DNA from: Legionella cardiaca
GTDB lineage: Bacteria > Pseudomonadota > Gammaproteobacteria > Legionellales > Legionellaceae
NCBI RefSeq assembly: GCF_029026145.1
Contig: NZ_CP119078.1
Location: 1,441,001-1,505,000 of the forward strand
DNA length: 64,000 nt
Direction: 5' to 3'
Shown: in pieces, positions 17,466-25,765 of the stretch
How the letters are laid out: every line of letters starts with the position of its first letter
Position numbering within the stretch: position 1 is the stretch's first letter
Program-made: the position numbers and the translations under genes
Notes under the pieces: model-generated
The model's input: only the letters and a program-made list of their open reading frames with translations
The model's database searches: none
What the model was told of the DNA's origin: nothing

Positions 17466-18722
17466 TTATCCTAAATAAGGTGACCAAGCTGGCTCCTGGA
17501 CATCACCTTGCTTGGCAGGCAAGCGAATTTTAACACGCCCATCAATGGAAACCATTCCTAAAACACCTTGGTCATTATAACGAGTAGCATAAAGAATTAA
17601 ACGACCATTAGGAGCTACTGATGGAGATTCATCCATTGGTGCAAAGGTTAATTGCGTTACATGGCCACCATCATCCTGCACAGCGATGTTAAAACTTTTG
17701 TCTTCGCGATGTAGCATGACAATATGTTTCTGATCAGGAGTATAAGACGCCCGAGCATTATAGTTGCCTTCGTAGGTCATTCTGCTGATACCGCCATCAG
17801 CTAATGATAAACGATAAACCTGGGGCGCACCGCCACGGCCAGAAGTAAAGAGTAAAGAACGCCCATCAGGTGAATAACGTGGCTCTGTGTCAATCGCATC
17901 ACCAAAAGTTAATTGCTTCATACTGCCACTACTTAAATCAACAGTATAAATTTTGGGTGAGCCACCTTTTGATAATACAACCGCTAATTGGCGCCCATCA
18001 GCAGACCAGGCAGGTGCGCCATTAATTCCGGTAAAATCAGTTACCAGTCGACGTCGACCAGTGGCAACATCTACAGTAAAGATTTGTGCCTTTTTCTTCT
18101 CAAAAGAAACATACGCAATTTGACTGCCGTCTGGTGACCACGAGGGTGACATGATTGGTTCGGATGAAACAAGTAAACTTTGAGGATTATAGCCATCAAC
18201 GTCCGCTACCTCTAAAGAATATCTGGCGTTCTCGCCACTGCGCTGGACGAGTATATAAGCAATTCGCGTTGAAAAAATGCCGCGTTCACCTGTTAATTTT
18301 TGATAAACCTCATCACTAATATGATGCGCTAATGCACGGAGTTCATTTGGACTGATTTGGTAACTTTTGGATAGTAACACTCTGCCTTGAGCTACTGCAT
18401 CCACTAACTCATAACTCACTTCATAGCGATTGTAGCCAACACGTCTCACATTTGCAGATAAGATGCTATCAGCTCCTGCTTGTCGCCAAGCTGTAATCGA
18501 TGGTGTTTCAAAGCCTGGTGCAGCAATTATTTTAAATTGCCCTGAAAACTGTAAATCATTATTTACAATCCCGGACATTTGCTGTCCTACTGACTCGGAG
18601 CCGAAAGAATTAATACCAATGGGTAGCGCTGAACTAATTCCTTGGGTTAACTCAAGATCCACAGCAAAAAGCGTGGTCGAAAATAATAACAATAGCGGTG
18701 TTATTAAACGTTTAATAGACAC
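17466..18722 (-). CDS. tolB: Tol-Pal system protein TolB
   Basis: TolB is the periplasmic beta-propeller that links the inner-membrane TolQRA motor to Pal during outer-membrane constriction. A signal peptide ([15 protein letters not shown]) is followed by the N-terminal domain and then repeated WD40-like phrases: [47 protein letters not shown], and the final EPAWSPYLG. At 418 residues it is full length. It lies 2 bp after tolA in the tolQRAB operon. The usual downstream partners pal and cpoB are not here. Confidence 0.95.
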   Translation of the reverse strand: MSIKRLITPLLLLFSTTLFAVDLELTQGISSALPIGINSFGSESVGQQMSGIVNNDLQFSGQFKIIAAPGFETPSITAWRQAGADSILSANVRRVGYNRYEVSYELVDAVAQGRVLLSKSYQISPNELRALAHHISDEVYQKLTGERGIFSTRIAYILVQRSGENARYSLEVADVDGYNPQSLLVSSEPIMSPSWSPDGSQIAYVSFEKKKAQIFTVDVATGRRRLVTDFTGINGAPAWSADGRQLAVVLSKGGSPKIYTVDLSSGSMKQLTFGDAIDTEPRYSPDGRSLLFTSGRGGAPQVYRLSLADGGISRMTYEGNYNARASYTPDQKHIVMLHREDKSFNIAVQDDGGHVTQLTFAPMDESPSVAPNGRLILYATRYNDQGVLGMVSIDGRVKIRLPAKQGDVQEPAWSPYLG

Positions 18723-18724
18723 AA

Positions 18725-19750
18725 TTACCCCCTAACGTTTTCTGGACGTACAGTTAGACTGATATCACGGAATATATCGAAAGTTTCTGGATCGGTAGGC
18801 ACTGGAAGTGGTGATGCCTTATAAATAGCAGTTTGTGCTGAGCGATCTAAAACAGGATCGCCACTGCTACGTGTTAAAGTAACCTCTAGCACGGCACCAT
18901 CCGGAGCTAAACGAATCCTAAATTGACTTGATAAGCCATTATTTACATTTTCAGGTAATATCCATTGGCGACCAATTGCATTGACAATCATCGCCTTATA
19001 CTTATCAACTTCACCTGCAATGTGAGCTCTTTTAGCGGCATCATCTGCTGCTTGCTGCGCTGCGGCTTGGCGATTCTTTTCAGCTTGTTCCGCTCTGGCT
19101 TTTTCTGCACGCGCCAATGCTTCTTTAGCTTTTTCTGCCTTTTCTTTCTCTGCACGTGCAAGCTCTTCCTTGGCTTTTTCAGCTTTCTCTTTTTCAGCTT
19201 TAATTTTTTCTTCAGCTTGCTTCTTTTTCAATTGCGCAAGTTTTTCCGCCTCTTCTTGCTGTTTTTTCTTAAGCTGTTCCTGTTTTTTCTTCAGCTCTGC
19301 AAGTCGCTTGGCCTCCTGTTCCTTTTGTAGCGCTAATTGCTTTAGGCGTTTTTGCTCTTCTTCTATTTGTTTTTTTCGTGCAATGGCCACTTTTTCGGCT
19401 TCTTCCTTCAATTTAGCCAAGCGTTGTTGCTCTTGTACACGTGCTTTACGAGCCATTTCTGCTTGGCGTGCTAAAGCTTGTTGCCTGGCTTGTTCCGCTT
19501 TTAGTTGTTCATTTCGCTCTTGCTTTAAGCGATTTACAGTTTCCATAACTTCTCGGTTGTCTACACTTACTGCTTTAACAACCTCCTTAGTTTGCTGTGC
19601 TTCAATTGGTAAAGCCTGACTAGGCTCATTTTTTGCCATAGTCATCACCGGACGTTGGCTGGTTGATTCAATCAACAATAATAAGGCTAGAGATAGATGG
19701 AGAAAAATAGCCACATAAAAAGATTTACGGTAACTTTGATCATTTATCAT
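18725..19750 (-). CDS. tolA: Cell envelope protein TolA
   Basis: TolA spans the periplasm from the inner membrane to the outer-membrane complex. The 341-residue protein has one transmembrane helix near residues 11-26. A long Lys/Ala/Glu/Gln-rich helical domain follows (about 70-235), with repeated [16 protein letters not shown]-like phrases. The C-terminal globular domain has the TonB/TolA-like [22 protein letters not shown] pattern. The start overlaps the end of tolR by 4 bp (ATGA). The repetitive helix explains the long open frames seen in the opposite strand. Confidence 0.94.
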   Translation of the reverse strand: MINDQSYRKSFYVAIFLHLSLALLLLIESTSQRPVMTMAKNEPSQALPIEAQQTKEVVKAVSVDNREVMETVNRLKQERNEQLKAEQARQQALARQAEMARKARVQEQQRLAKLKEEAEKVAIARKKQIEEEQKRLKQLALQKEQEAKRLAELKKKQEQLKKKQQEEAEKLAQLKKKQAEEKIKAEKEKAEKAKEELARAEKEKAEKAKEALARAEKARAEQAEKNRQAAAQQAADDAAKRAHIAGEVDKYKAMIVNAIGRQWILPENVNNGLSSQFRIRLAPDGAVLEVTLTRSSGDPVLDRSAQTAIYKASPLPVPTDPETFDIFRDISLTVRPENVRG

Positions 19751-20208
19751 CCCTGACTCTCCTGTGGTGAATCAGATGAATCAGTTAATAAGCCTACCTG
19801 CTCAGCACCAGCCTGTTTTAACAAGCTCATTGCAGCTACTACCTTACCGTAAGCGACACCTTGATCCCCTTTGACCAAAACATTAATGGGTTGATTATTT
19901 TGATGTGCTAACTCTAATTCAGCAGCAACACGAACCATCAAAGCTTTTGCTTCAATTGGACTCTCAGGTGCTGCATTAATGTTAAGAAAGTAATCACCTT
20001 GCTGATTCACTGAAACAATAATTGGTTCTCGTTCAGTAGGCTTTAATGTTTGACTTGCCGCTTTAGGCAAATCAACAGTAACTCCCTGCGTAAGCATGGG
20101 GGCAGTAATCATAAAAATAACTAACAAAACCAACATAACATCAATGTAAGGCACTACGTTTATCTCAGCAATTGGACTACTGGATCTTGCCTTCTTCTTT
20201 CTTGACAT
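19747..20208 (-). CDS. tolR: Biopolymer transport protein TolR
   Basis: TolR, with TolQ, forms the proton-driven motor of the Tol-Pal system. The 153-residue protein has one N-terminal transmembrane helix that contains the conserved proton-carrying Asp in NVVPYIDVMLVLLVIFMI, near residue 23. The periplasmic ExbD/TolR domain follows, with VDLPKA and LVKGDQGVAYGKVV. It lies 7 bp after tolQ and overlaps tolA by 4 bp. Confidence 0.95.
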   Translation of the reverse strand: MSRKKKARSSSPIAEINVVPYIDVMLVLLVIFMITAPMLTQGVTVDLPKAASQTLKPTEREPIIVSVNQQGDYFLNINAAPESPIEAKALMVRVAAELELAHQNNQPINVLVKGDQGVAYGKVVAAMSLLKQAGAEQVGLLTDSSDSPQESQG

Positions 20209-20215
20209 AACAATT

Positions 20216-20890
20216 TTATCCTCTTACTGGCGCTGCTGTCTGTTGCTCAATAAGTGAGACTAATTCTTCCTGAAACAAGTCATAGCGATCTAGCAAGTCA
20301 TTAGCACGTGTTGAATAACGGTTGAAAGCAATAACTGCTGGAATGGCGGTAAATAAGCCTAGTGCTGTGGCAACTAAGGCTTCTGAAATTCCTGGTGCAA
20401 CCATGGCGATTGTTGCTTGCTGAGCATGGCCCAATGCCTGAAAGGAAGTCATAATCCCCCACACGGTACCAAATAAACCGACATAAGGGGCGATAGAACC
20501 CACTGAAGCAAAAAAGGGAAGATGTTGCTCAAGTTGTGTTGCTTCTTTTGCGTGTTTAATCTGCATGGCCCGTTGGATTGGTTCAAGAAGAATGCTTCCC
20601 AACTTGCGAGAACGAACATACTCCTTAAAACCTGCATGAAAAATTGCGGCTAACCCTTGTCTACTATCAACATTACTGTCAATATCTGCATATAATTTAC
20701 TTAAGTCGCTACTAGCCCAAAAGCGTCTTGAGAATGCATCACATTCTTGTTTTTTTTGCTTAAAGTACCATGCCCTTTGCAAAATAAGAGTCCATGATAT
20801 GATGGATGCAGCAAGCAAAATTAACATCACAGTCTTAACAACCAAACCGGCCTGCATAAAATAACCCAATACACTAGCATGGCTACCCAC
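20216..20890 (-). CDS. tolQ: Tol-Pal system protein TolQ
   Basis: TolQ is the polytopic proton channel of the Tol motor. The 224-residue protein has three transmembrane helices: residues 14-33 (VVKTVMLILLAASIISWTLI), and two in the C-terminal half separated by the conserved FQALGHAQQATIAMVAPGISEALVATALG region that lines the channel. It follows ybgC in the conserved order ybgC-tolQ-tolR-tolA-tolB. Confidence 0.95.
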   Translation of the reverse strand: MGSHASVLGYFMQAGLVVKTVMLILLAASIISWTLILQRAWYFKQKKQECDAFSRRFWASSDLSKLYADIDSNVDSRQGLAAIFHAGFKEYVRSRKLGSILLEPIQRAMQIKHAKEATQLEQHLPFFASVGSIAPYVGLFGTVWGIMTSFQALGHAQQATIAMVAPGISEALVATALGLFTAIPAVIAFNRYSTRANDLLDRYDLFQEELVSLIEQQTAAPVRG

Positions 20891-20926
20891 GTTTTTTCCT
20901 CCAAAATGTCAACAACATTTAATCAA

Positions 20927-21319
20927 TTATTCAAATAAATTCTCTGGTATACGTCTAGGCTTCATAGCCCCATCCACACACACCACTTTTACCATAGCAT
21001 CACACAGTAATTTATTATCCTGACTATAGATACATTGTTCAAAAACCAAACTGCAAGTTTTTTTGCTCTCTATTCTTGACACAACAGTCAACAAATCATC
21101 CAAGCGTGCTGGCAATAAATAACGCAGTTTTACATCATGAATTGCAAAGTGGCAATCATACGTTGCAAGTGTGGTTAAAGACAAGCCAGCACTGCGAATC
21201 ATTTCAGTTCTTGCTCGCTCAAAAAAGCGCAAATAATTCGCATGGTAGACAATTCCCATGTGATCAACGTCTTCAGCATAAACACGAATATCTAAACGAT
21301 TTAAATCAAGCCATGACAT
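20927..21319 (-). CDS. ybgC: Tol-Pal system-associated acyl-CoA thioesterase YbgC
   Basis: This 130-residue hotdog-fold thioesterase of the YbgC/4-hydroxybenzoyl-CoA thioesterase family hydrolyses acyl-CoA or acyl-ACP in the cytosol and is linked to phospholipid handling near the Tol complex. The active-site phrase YAEDVDHMGIVYHANYLRFFERART has the catalytic Asp in the usual place. The gene starts 2 bp after the ruvB stop and heads the tol genes, as in most gammaproteobacteria. Confidence 0.93.
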   Translation of the reverse strand: MSWLDLNRLDIRVYAEDVDHMGIVYHANYLRFFERARTEMIRSAGLSLTTLATYDCHFAIHDVKLRYLLPARLDDLLTVVSRIESKKTCSLVFEQCIYSQDNKLLCDAMVKVVCVDGAMKPRRIPENLFE

Positions 21320-21321
21320 AT

Positions 21322-22332
21322 TTATTCCTGCTCAACCATCGGAATTCCAAAATGTTGATAGGCCAATTGCGAAGCGATTCGACCGCGTGGTGTTCGCATT
21401 AAAAAGCCTTGCTGAATTAAATAGGGCTCAAGAACATCTTCAATGGTACCTTTTTCTTCTCCTATCGCCGCAGCAATACTATCAACCCCTACGGGTCCGC
21501 CGGCAAAACGCTCGATAACCGCCAACATTAATTTCCTATCCATCATGTCAAAACCATGTTGATCAACATCTAACATTTCTAAAGCACGCTTTGCGATATC
21601 CAATGTGATAATACCTTTTCCCTTAACTTCAGCATAATCTCTAACACGACGTAAAAGTCGATTAGCAATTCTTGGTGTACCGCGTGAACGCATGGCTATT
21701 TCTCTAGCGCCTTTATCCTCAGCTTTTACACCCAGCAGTTTTGCTGATCTGGAAACAATGTGACACAAAGCATCAATCGAGTAAAATTCAAGTCGTTGGA
21801 CAATACCAAATCGATCACGCAGTGGCGAAGTAAGCAAACCAGCTCTCGTTGTGGCACCTACTAAAGTAAAAGGGGGTAATTCTAACTTAATTGAACGGGC
21901 AGCAGGTCCCTCACCTATCATAATATCGAGTTTATAATCCTCCATCGCCGGATAGAGAATTTCTTCGATGACAGGACTCAAACGATGAATTTCATCAATA
22001 AATAACACATCATTTTCTTGAAGATTCGTGAGAATAGCCGCAATGTCCCCTGCTCGCTCCAATACAGGTCCTGAGGTTTGCCGTAGGTTCACAGCCATTT
22101 CGTGAGCAATAATATTGGCAAGAGTTGTTTTTCCAAGACCTGGAGGACCAAAAATAAGCACATGATCAAGCGCATCCCGGCGATTTTTAGCGGCATCAAT
22201 AAAAATACGCATCTGCGAACAAACTGCATCCTGGCCAATATACTCATCCAGACTCAAAGGTCGAATAGCACGGTCAAATGCTTCTTCCGAGACAGTCGAA
22301 GTAGCACTTATCAAACGATCACTTTCAAGCAT
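21322..22332 (-). CDS. ruvB: Holliday junction branch migration helicase RuvB
   Basis: RuvB is the AAA+ motor that drives branch migration of Holliday junctions together with RuvA. The frame extends upstream to 22476, but the ATG at 22332 gives [12 protein letters not shown], which matches the normal RuvB beginning, and a 336-residue protein. Walker [10 protein letters not shown], Walker B DEIHRL, sensor 1 GATTRAG, the arginine finger SPLRDRFG and the C-terminal winged helix (RTPRGR) are all present. ruvC and ruvA do not adjoin it: a sigma-factor gene is 103 bp upstream, and ybgC-tol follows after 2 bp. Confidence 0.95.
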   Translation of the reverse strand: MLESDRLISATSTVSEEAFDRAIRPLSLDEYIGQDAVCSQMRIFIDAAKNRRDALDHVLIFGPPGLGKTTLANIIAHEMAVNLRQTSGPVLERAGDIAAILTNLQENDVLFIDEIHRLSPVIEEILYPAMEDYKLDIMIGEGPAARSIKLELPPFTLVGATTRAGLLTSPLRDRFGIVQRLEFYSIDALCHIVSRSAKLLGVKAEDKGAREIAMRSRGTPRIANRLLRRVRDYAEVKGKGIITLDIAKRALEMLDVDQHGFDMMDRKLMLAVIERFAGGPVGVDSIAAAIGEEKGTIEDVLEPYLIQQGFLMRTPRGRIASQLAYQHFGIPMVEQE

Positions 22333-22435
22333 AAAAGTTTTGGGTTTGCCATAATTCGTGCATTCTAACACAGCTTTTATTGCAAGCTGCATAGTATTCA
22401 AAAGGCATATAGCATAAATTTTTAAATTCTTATTT

Positions 22436-22981
22436 TTAGATAAAATCGATTTGTTCTCTAAGTAAACAACGTGCACGATGAATACGTGAACGCACCGTCC
22501 CTATCGGAACGTGAAGACGTTTTGCAATAGCCTTATAACTTAGGCCTTTTATTACATGTAAATGAAAACAGTGCTTAAGCTCTTTCGGCATGCTTAATAA
22601 AACTTGATTAATCTTTTCTCGAAGTTGCATACCAACTGCATAAGATTCTGGGGAATGATTTGTGTTTTCAATTCTGGCAAGGTAAATATCTTCACTCATT
22701 TGAGCTTTTAATGCTCTGAAATGATTTAAAACTGTATTTTGAGTAATTCGATACAACCAGGTTGTAAAGCTTGATTGCTGTTTAAATGAAGGTAAATAAC
22801 GAAAAACTTTTAAGCAAACCTCTTGGGCTAAATCATTTACTAATGAAAAATCATCAATCTGAGAATGGATTTGCAAAAATATTTTTGTCCGATGTCTAAG
22901 AATTAAATGGTTTACTGCAAGCGAGTCTCCAGCGAGGGCTAAATCAATTAAATGGCAATCCGTTAATTTCCGACAATCCAT
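22436..22981 (-). CDS. rpoE: RpoE-like ECF sigma factor
   Basis: This 181-residue protein has sigma-70 region 2 ([33 protein letters not shown], near residues 50-90) and region 4 ([24 protein letters not shown], near 145-170) joined by a short linker, as in the ECF/RpoE group. It should direct RNA polymerase to stress or envelope promoters. No anti-sigma gene of the RseA type lies beside it; ygfX is upstream and ruvB downstream. The symbol reflects closest family resemblance; another ECF subgroup is possible. Confidence 0.85.
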   Translation of the reverse strand: MDCRKLTDCHLIDLALAGDSLAVNHLILRHRTKIFLQIHSQIDDFSLVNDLAQEVCLKVFRYLPSFKQQSSFTTWLYRITQNTVLNHFRALKAQMSEDIYLARIENTNHSPESYAVGMQLREKINQVLLSMPKELKHCFHLHVIKGLSYKAIAKRLHVPIGTVRSRIHRARCLLREQIDFI

Positions 22982-23035
22982 AGGTGCTCATCATGACGAA
23001 GCTTATTCTATATGTCGACCCGCCAATCAATTGCT

Positions 23036-23452
23036 TTAATTTTGAACATACTTTTCTTTTATTTTCAAGTGTCTATAGGTATCAGCTGACACCTGATCAG
23101 TAAAAATAACGAGCATTTTGCGGGATGTTATGTTTTCAAGTTCGAGGAGAAAAAATAGACCTGCATTAATGATAATGCGGATTCTATCATAGCTCATTAT
23201 TGTTGTATTATTTGTATGCAAGAACCATTTTTGGTTGTTATGGGATAGTTGTAAATAGTTAGTATAAGGCACTGGATTTTTAATAATATAGAGAAATTCT
23301 AAACTTAATGGAATGCAAGTTAAGAGTTTTAACCAAAGCGCCCATTCACTATAAACGATTAATAGAAAAGCACAGAAATAGATCAACAAAGCAATACGTA
23401 AGAAATAAGAAGACTTACCGAACTTTATCGTGCAGTTTGATGAACTCAACAA
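23036..23452 (-). CDS. ygfX: YgfX-like inner membrane protein
   Basis: This small 138-residue protein has two close transmembrane helices (about residues 17-54, FLRIALLIYFCAFLLIVYSEW then LLTCIPLSLEFLYII) and a soluble C-terminal domain. It lies directly after sdhE, which is the arrangement of ygfX (cptA) in enterobacteria, where the protein is associated with SdhE and has been discussed as a toxin-like modulator of cell shape. The likely start is TTG TTG at 23452/23449, overlapping the end of sdhE by up to 38 bp. Sequence similarity is weak, so the name rests partly on synteny. Confidence 0.7.
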   Translation of the reverse strand: MLSSSNCTIKFGKSSYFLRIALLIYFCAFLLIVYSEWALWLKLLTCIPLSLEFLYIIKNPVPYTNYLQLSHNNQKWFLHTNNTTIMSYDRIRIIINAGLFFLLELENITSRKMLVIFTDQVSADTYRHLKIKEKYVQN

Positions 23453-23669
23453 TTTCGACTAAATCCTTGTCTGTAGGTTGCTCATACCCCATTAACCAAC
23501 TATATAGTTCAGGGTCAATACAAGTTAACAATTTATCAAATTGTTCGATTTGCTCTTCAGTGATATTATCCAAATGATTATTGGCAAATCGATTCAGGAT
23601 CAAATCCAATTCAAGCATTCCTCGCCTGCAATGCCATATGAGTTTTGCTTTTCTAGAGGGGTTAATCAT
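23415..23669 (-). CDS. sdhE: FAD assembly factor SdhE
   Basis: SdhE attaches FAD covalently to the flavoprotein subunits of succinate dehydrogenase and fumarate reductase. The 84-residue protein begins with the conserved surface motif CRRGMLELDLIL (RGMxExD), which is required for flavinylation, and has the rest of the five-helix fold (LLTCIDPELYSWLMGYEQP). It is divergent from ygfZ and followed by ygfX, the same three-gene context as in E. coli. Confidence 0.93.
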   Translation of the reverse strand: MINPSRKAKLIWHCRRGMLELDLILNRFANNHLDNITEEQIEQFDKLLTCIDPELYSWLMGYEQPTDKDLVEIVEFIKLHDKVR

Positions 23670-23742
23670 TATTTTACCTGATTGTCAGCCGACGCAATGT
23701 TACACTAAACTTCACAGCTATCGCAATCTTATAATAATTAAA

Positions 23743-24714
23743 ATGACATCAATATACTTAATCAATCAACGTCCTTATACGTATACTTTATCTTTTCAGA
23801 ATGAATTCACTTTTCAAAAGAATAAAAACTATCTTTTTGAGTTGTCTCATCTTGGTGGAGTTTGTGTTAAGGGGGAGCGTGCTCAAGAATTTCTCCAAGG
23901 ACAACTTACCTGTGATGTAAAAAAGGTAACATCGACAGCGATGCGTCAAGGTGCTCAATGCAATTTAAAGGGGCGTATTCTGGCGTTATTGGATGTAATT
24001 TGCTGGAATGATTTCCAGTTGATTCTCCCTAACGATCTGCTTGTCGATACTCAAAACTCCCTATCCAAAACAGCAATGCTCTCAAGAGTAACGCTTGAAC
24101 CAGCGAATACTTACCAAATTTATGGTTTTTATTTAAATAACCCTGATGATCATCTACCGACTAATGTGCAATTAACTTCTGAATGCTTTGAGGTATTACA
24201 AACAGATGACTATTGTAGTTATTATCTGGGTAATAATCTTTATATTTTCCTGGTTAGGGATAATTTGGTGAACACATTTATAGAGCCATTTTGTCAAAAT
24301 CAACAATATCGTGGCTCATTGGGTTGGCATTATCTACAACTTTGTAATAAATACCTACAAATTTATCCTACAACACGAGGTTTATTTTTACCTCATCGTC
24401 TCGATTTACATTTATCAAATTATATAAGCTTTGATAAAGGTTGTTATAAAGGACAGGAAATTATTGCAAGAACCCATTACCGAGCAAAATTAAAGCACGG
24501 TTTGCGTTTATTTTTTATTGAGACTAAGGAACCCGTACTCGCAGGTAAAAAAATATTTGATGCATCAGGAAATGCAGAAATTGGCGAATTAATTGATTTT
24601 AGTCCTCTTGACAATAATCACTATCTCATCGCGGCAAGTATTCTTTTTGAACATCCATGGGAAATACGTATTGAGGATCAAACGAATACAGTTGCGTTAA
24701 CAAACGCAACTTAA
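23743..24714 (+). CDS. ygfZ: Folate-binding Fe-S assembly/tRNA-modifying protein YgfZ
   Basis: YgfZ is a tetrahydrofolate-dependent protein related to GcvT that supports a subset of iron-sulfur enzymes, including the tRNA methylthiolase MiaB. The signature KGCYKGQEIIART, with its essential Cys, is near residue 240. The longer frame starts at 23581, but the ATG at 23743 (MTSIYLINQRPYTY) gives the family-size 323 residues and avoids overlap with sdhE. It ends before a large palindrome. Confidence 0.92.
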   Translation: MTSIYLINQRPYTYTLSFQNEFTFQKNKNYLFELSHLGGVCVKGERAQEFLQGQLTCDVKKVTSTAMRQGAQCNLKGRILALLDVICWNDFQLILPNDLLVDTQNSLSKTAMLSRVTLEPANTYQIYGFYLNNPDDHLPTNVQLTSECFEVLQTDDYCSYYLGNNLYIFLVRDNLVNTFIEPFCQNQQYRGSLGWHYLQLCNKYLQIYPTTRGLFLPHRLDLHLSNYISFDKGCYKGQEIIARTHYRAKLKHGLRLFFIETKEPVLAGKKIFDASGNAEIGELIDFSPLDNNHYLIAASILFEHPWEIRIEDQTNTVALTNAT

Positions 24715-24822
24715 ATGGTTATTGCTTTGCAGGAAGGACATTTTTACGAAGAGGAGCCTGTTCTAAATATTACCGAGCCGATTTGTATCTATCACTCTTT
24801 AAAGATTATGTCACTGTCAGGG

Positions 24823-24864
24823 GATCAGCTCTGTTTAAAAAATATTTTTTAAACAGGATTGATC
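24823..24864. terminator. 42-bp palindrome after ygfZ
   Basis: CTGTTTAAAAAAT (24831-24843) is followed at once by its exact complement ATTTTTTAAACAG (24844-24856), and GATCA (24823-24827) pairs with TGATC (24860-24864), leaving only one true mismatch in the 3-bp spacers if G-U pairs are allowed. It lies between the convergent ygfZ and cytochrome b561 genes and probably serves as a bidirectional terminator. The remaining sequence from 24715 to 25035 holds no gene. Confidence 0.65.
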
Positions 24865-24986
24865 TCCAGCAGACTATGCCTACTATTACAAAAAACCTGA
24901 AAATTATGCATTAAGTGTAAAGCGTTGGACAGTTTGCTCGCCCAGGCATGAGAAACTTTTGTCCCGTACGAAACGAGCATCGGTTA

Positions 24987-25010
24987 TCTGGATTATGGTT
25001 TAATCCAGAT
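24987..25010. repeat. Hairpin downstream of the cytochrome b561 gene
   Basis: ATCTGGATTA (24987-24996) and TAATCCAGAT (25001-25010) form a perfect 10-bp stem with a TGGT loop, 26 bp beyond the minus-strand stop at 25036. No T-run follows in either direction, so its role as terminator is uncertain. Confidence 0.45.
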
Positions 25011-25035
25011 AGAAGGTAGTAATAAAAATACGCGC

Positions 25036-25617
25036 CTATTTCTGTATTAAGTTGACAGGGACGTCCGTATTTTTATTTCGTCTGCCAGGTAGCATGCGCA
25101 GCAAAACGTTATCTTTATCATAAAAATGATGTTTCAATGCCCCGGCAATGTGCAGAATGATTAAAGCAATCAATATCAATGCGATGATTTCATGCACCTC
25201 CTCCATAGAATGTGCCAGCTGCTTATCAGGCTCTATCCCAGGTAGGGGTAATGAAAATAAGCCAAAATAGGATGGTACTCTATTCGCCGCCACTGACATT
25301 ATCCAACCACTTAATGGCATCAATATCAGAAGAATATAAAAACTATATTGCACTACTCTTGAAAATATTTTTTCCCAGGTAGCGACTGATTCAGGTAAGG
25401 GTGGTCTTCCTCTAAAAGCAATTAAAACTAAACGCAAAATCATAAGAAATAGAATCGTAAGCCCGGTAGACTTATGAATCAAGAAGGCTGTAGAAATGTA
25501 TTGTTCAGGCAAGTCCTCAAGAAAAAAACTTACACTTAGCATGATAATAACCAGCAGAGCAATAAGCCAATGAAGAAACTTACTACTTTTTGAATAATCC
25601 GTGTAATTCTTTAACAT
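25036..25617 (-). CDS. Cytochrome b561-type membrane protein
   Basis: This 193-residue protein has four transmembrane helices with the haem-ligating histidines of the cytochrome b561/YceJ family: FLHWLIALLV near residue 15, AFLIHKSTGLTILF near 45, EEVHEIIALILIALIILHIAGALKHHF near 140-167. Such proteins carry electrons between quinol and periplasmic acceptors. It is transcribed alone, downstream of the glutamate dehydrogenase gene and in the same direction. The partner is unknown. Confidence 0.9.
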   Translation of the reverse strand: MLKNYTDYSKSSKFLHWLIALLVIIMLSVSFFLEDLPEQYISTAFLIHKSTGLTILFLMILRLVLIAFRGRPPLPESVATWEKIFSRVVQYSFYILLILMPLSGWIMSVAANRVPSYFGLFSLPLPGIEPDKQLAHSMEEVHEIIALILIALIILHIAGALKHHFYDKDNVLLRMLPGRRNKNTDVPVNLIQK

Positions 25618-25712
25618 TCAAATTCCTTTCTTTAAATTTAACGAAAATATTTTACTGACAGCGAAAATACAATCAAGCTTATTTGATATGGCAAATAAAG
25701 TTTGTGTATTCA

Positions 25713-25743
25713 CTGGATCCCTCGAGCAAGCCGAGGCATCCAG
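25713..25743. repeat. Inverted repeat between b561 and glutamate dehydrogenase genes
   Basis: CTGGATCCCTCG (25713-25724) and CGAGGCATCCAG (25732-25743) form a 12-bp stem with one mismatch and a 7-nt loop, 22 bp after the glutamate dehydrogenase stop. It may be the terminator of that gene or a copy of a dispersed intergenic palindrome; only one copy is seen here. Confidence 0.55.
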
Positions 25744-25765
25744 CGTTTAGTAATTGAAAGTAGGC

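Noticed and set aside
18965-19619. Plus-strand frames rich in Phe, Ser and Cys opposite tolA
   Set aside because: They are the complement of the Lys/Ala/Glu-rich TolA helix codons.
22333-22476. N-terminal extension of RuvB
   Set aside because: The extension overlaps the sigma-factor gene and has no counterpart in Ruv[11 protein letters not shown] at 22332 is the family start.
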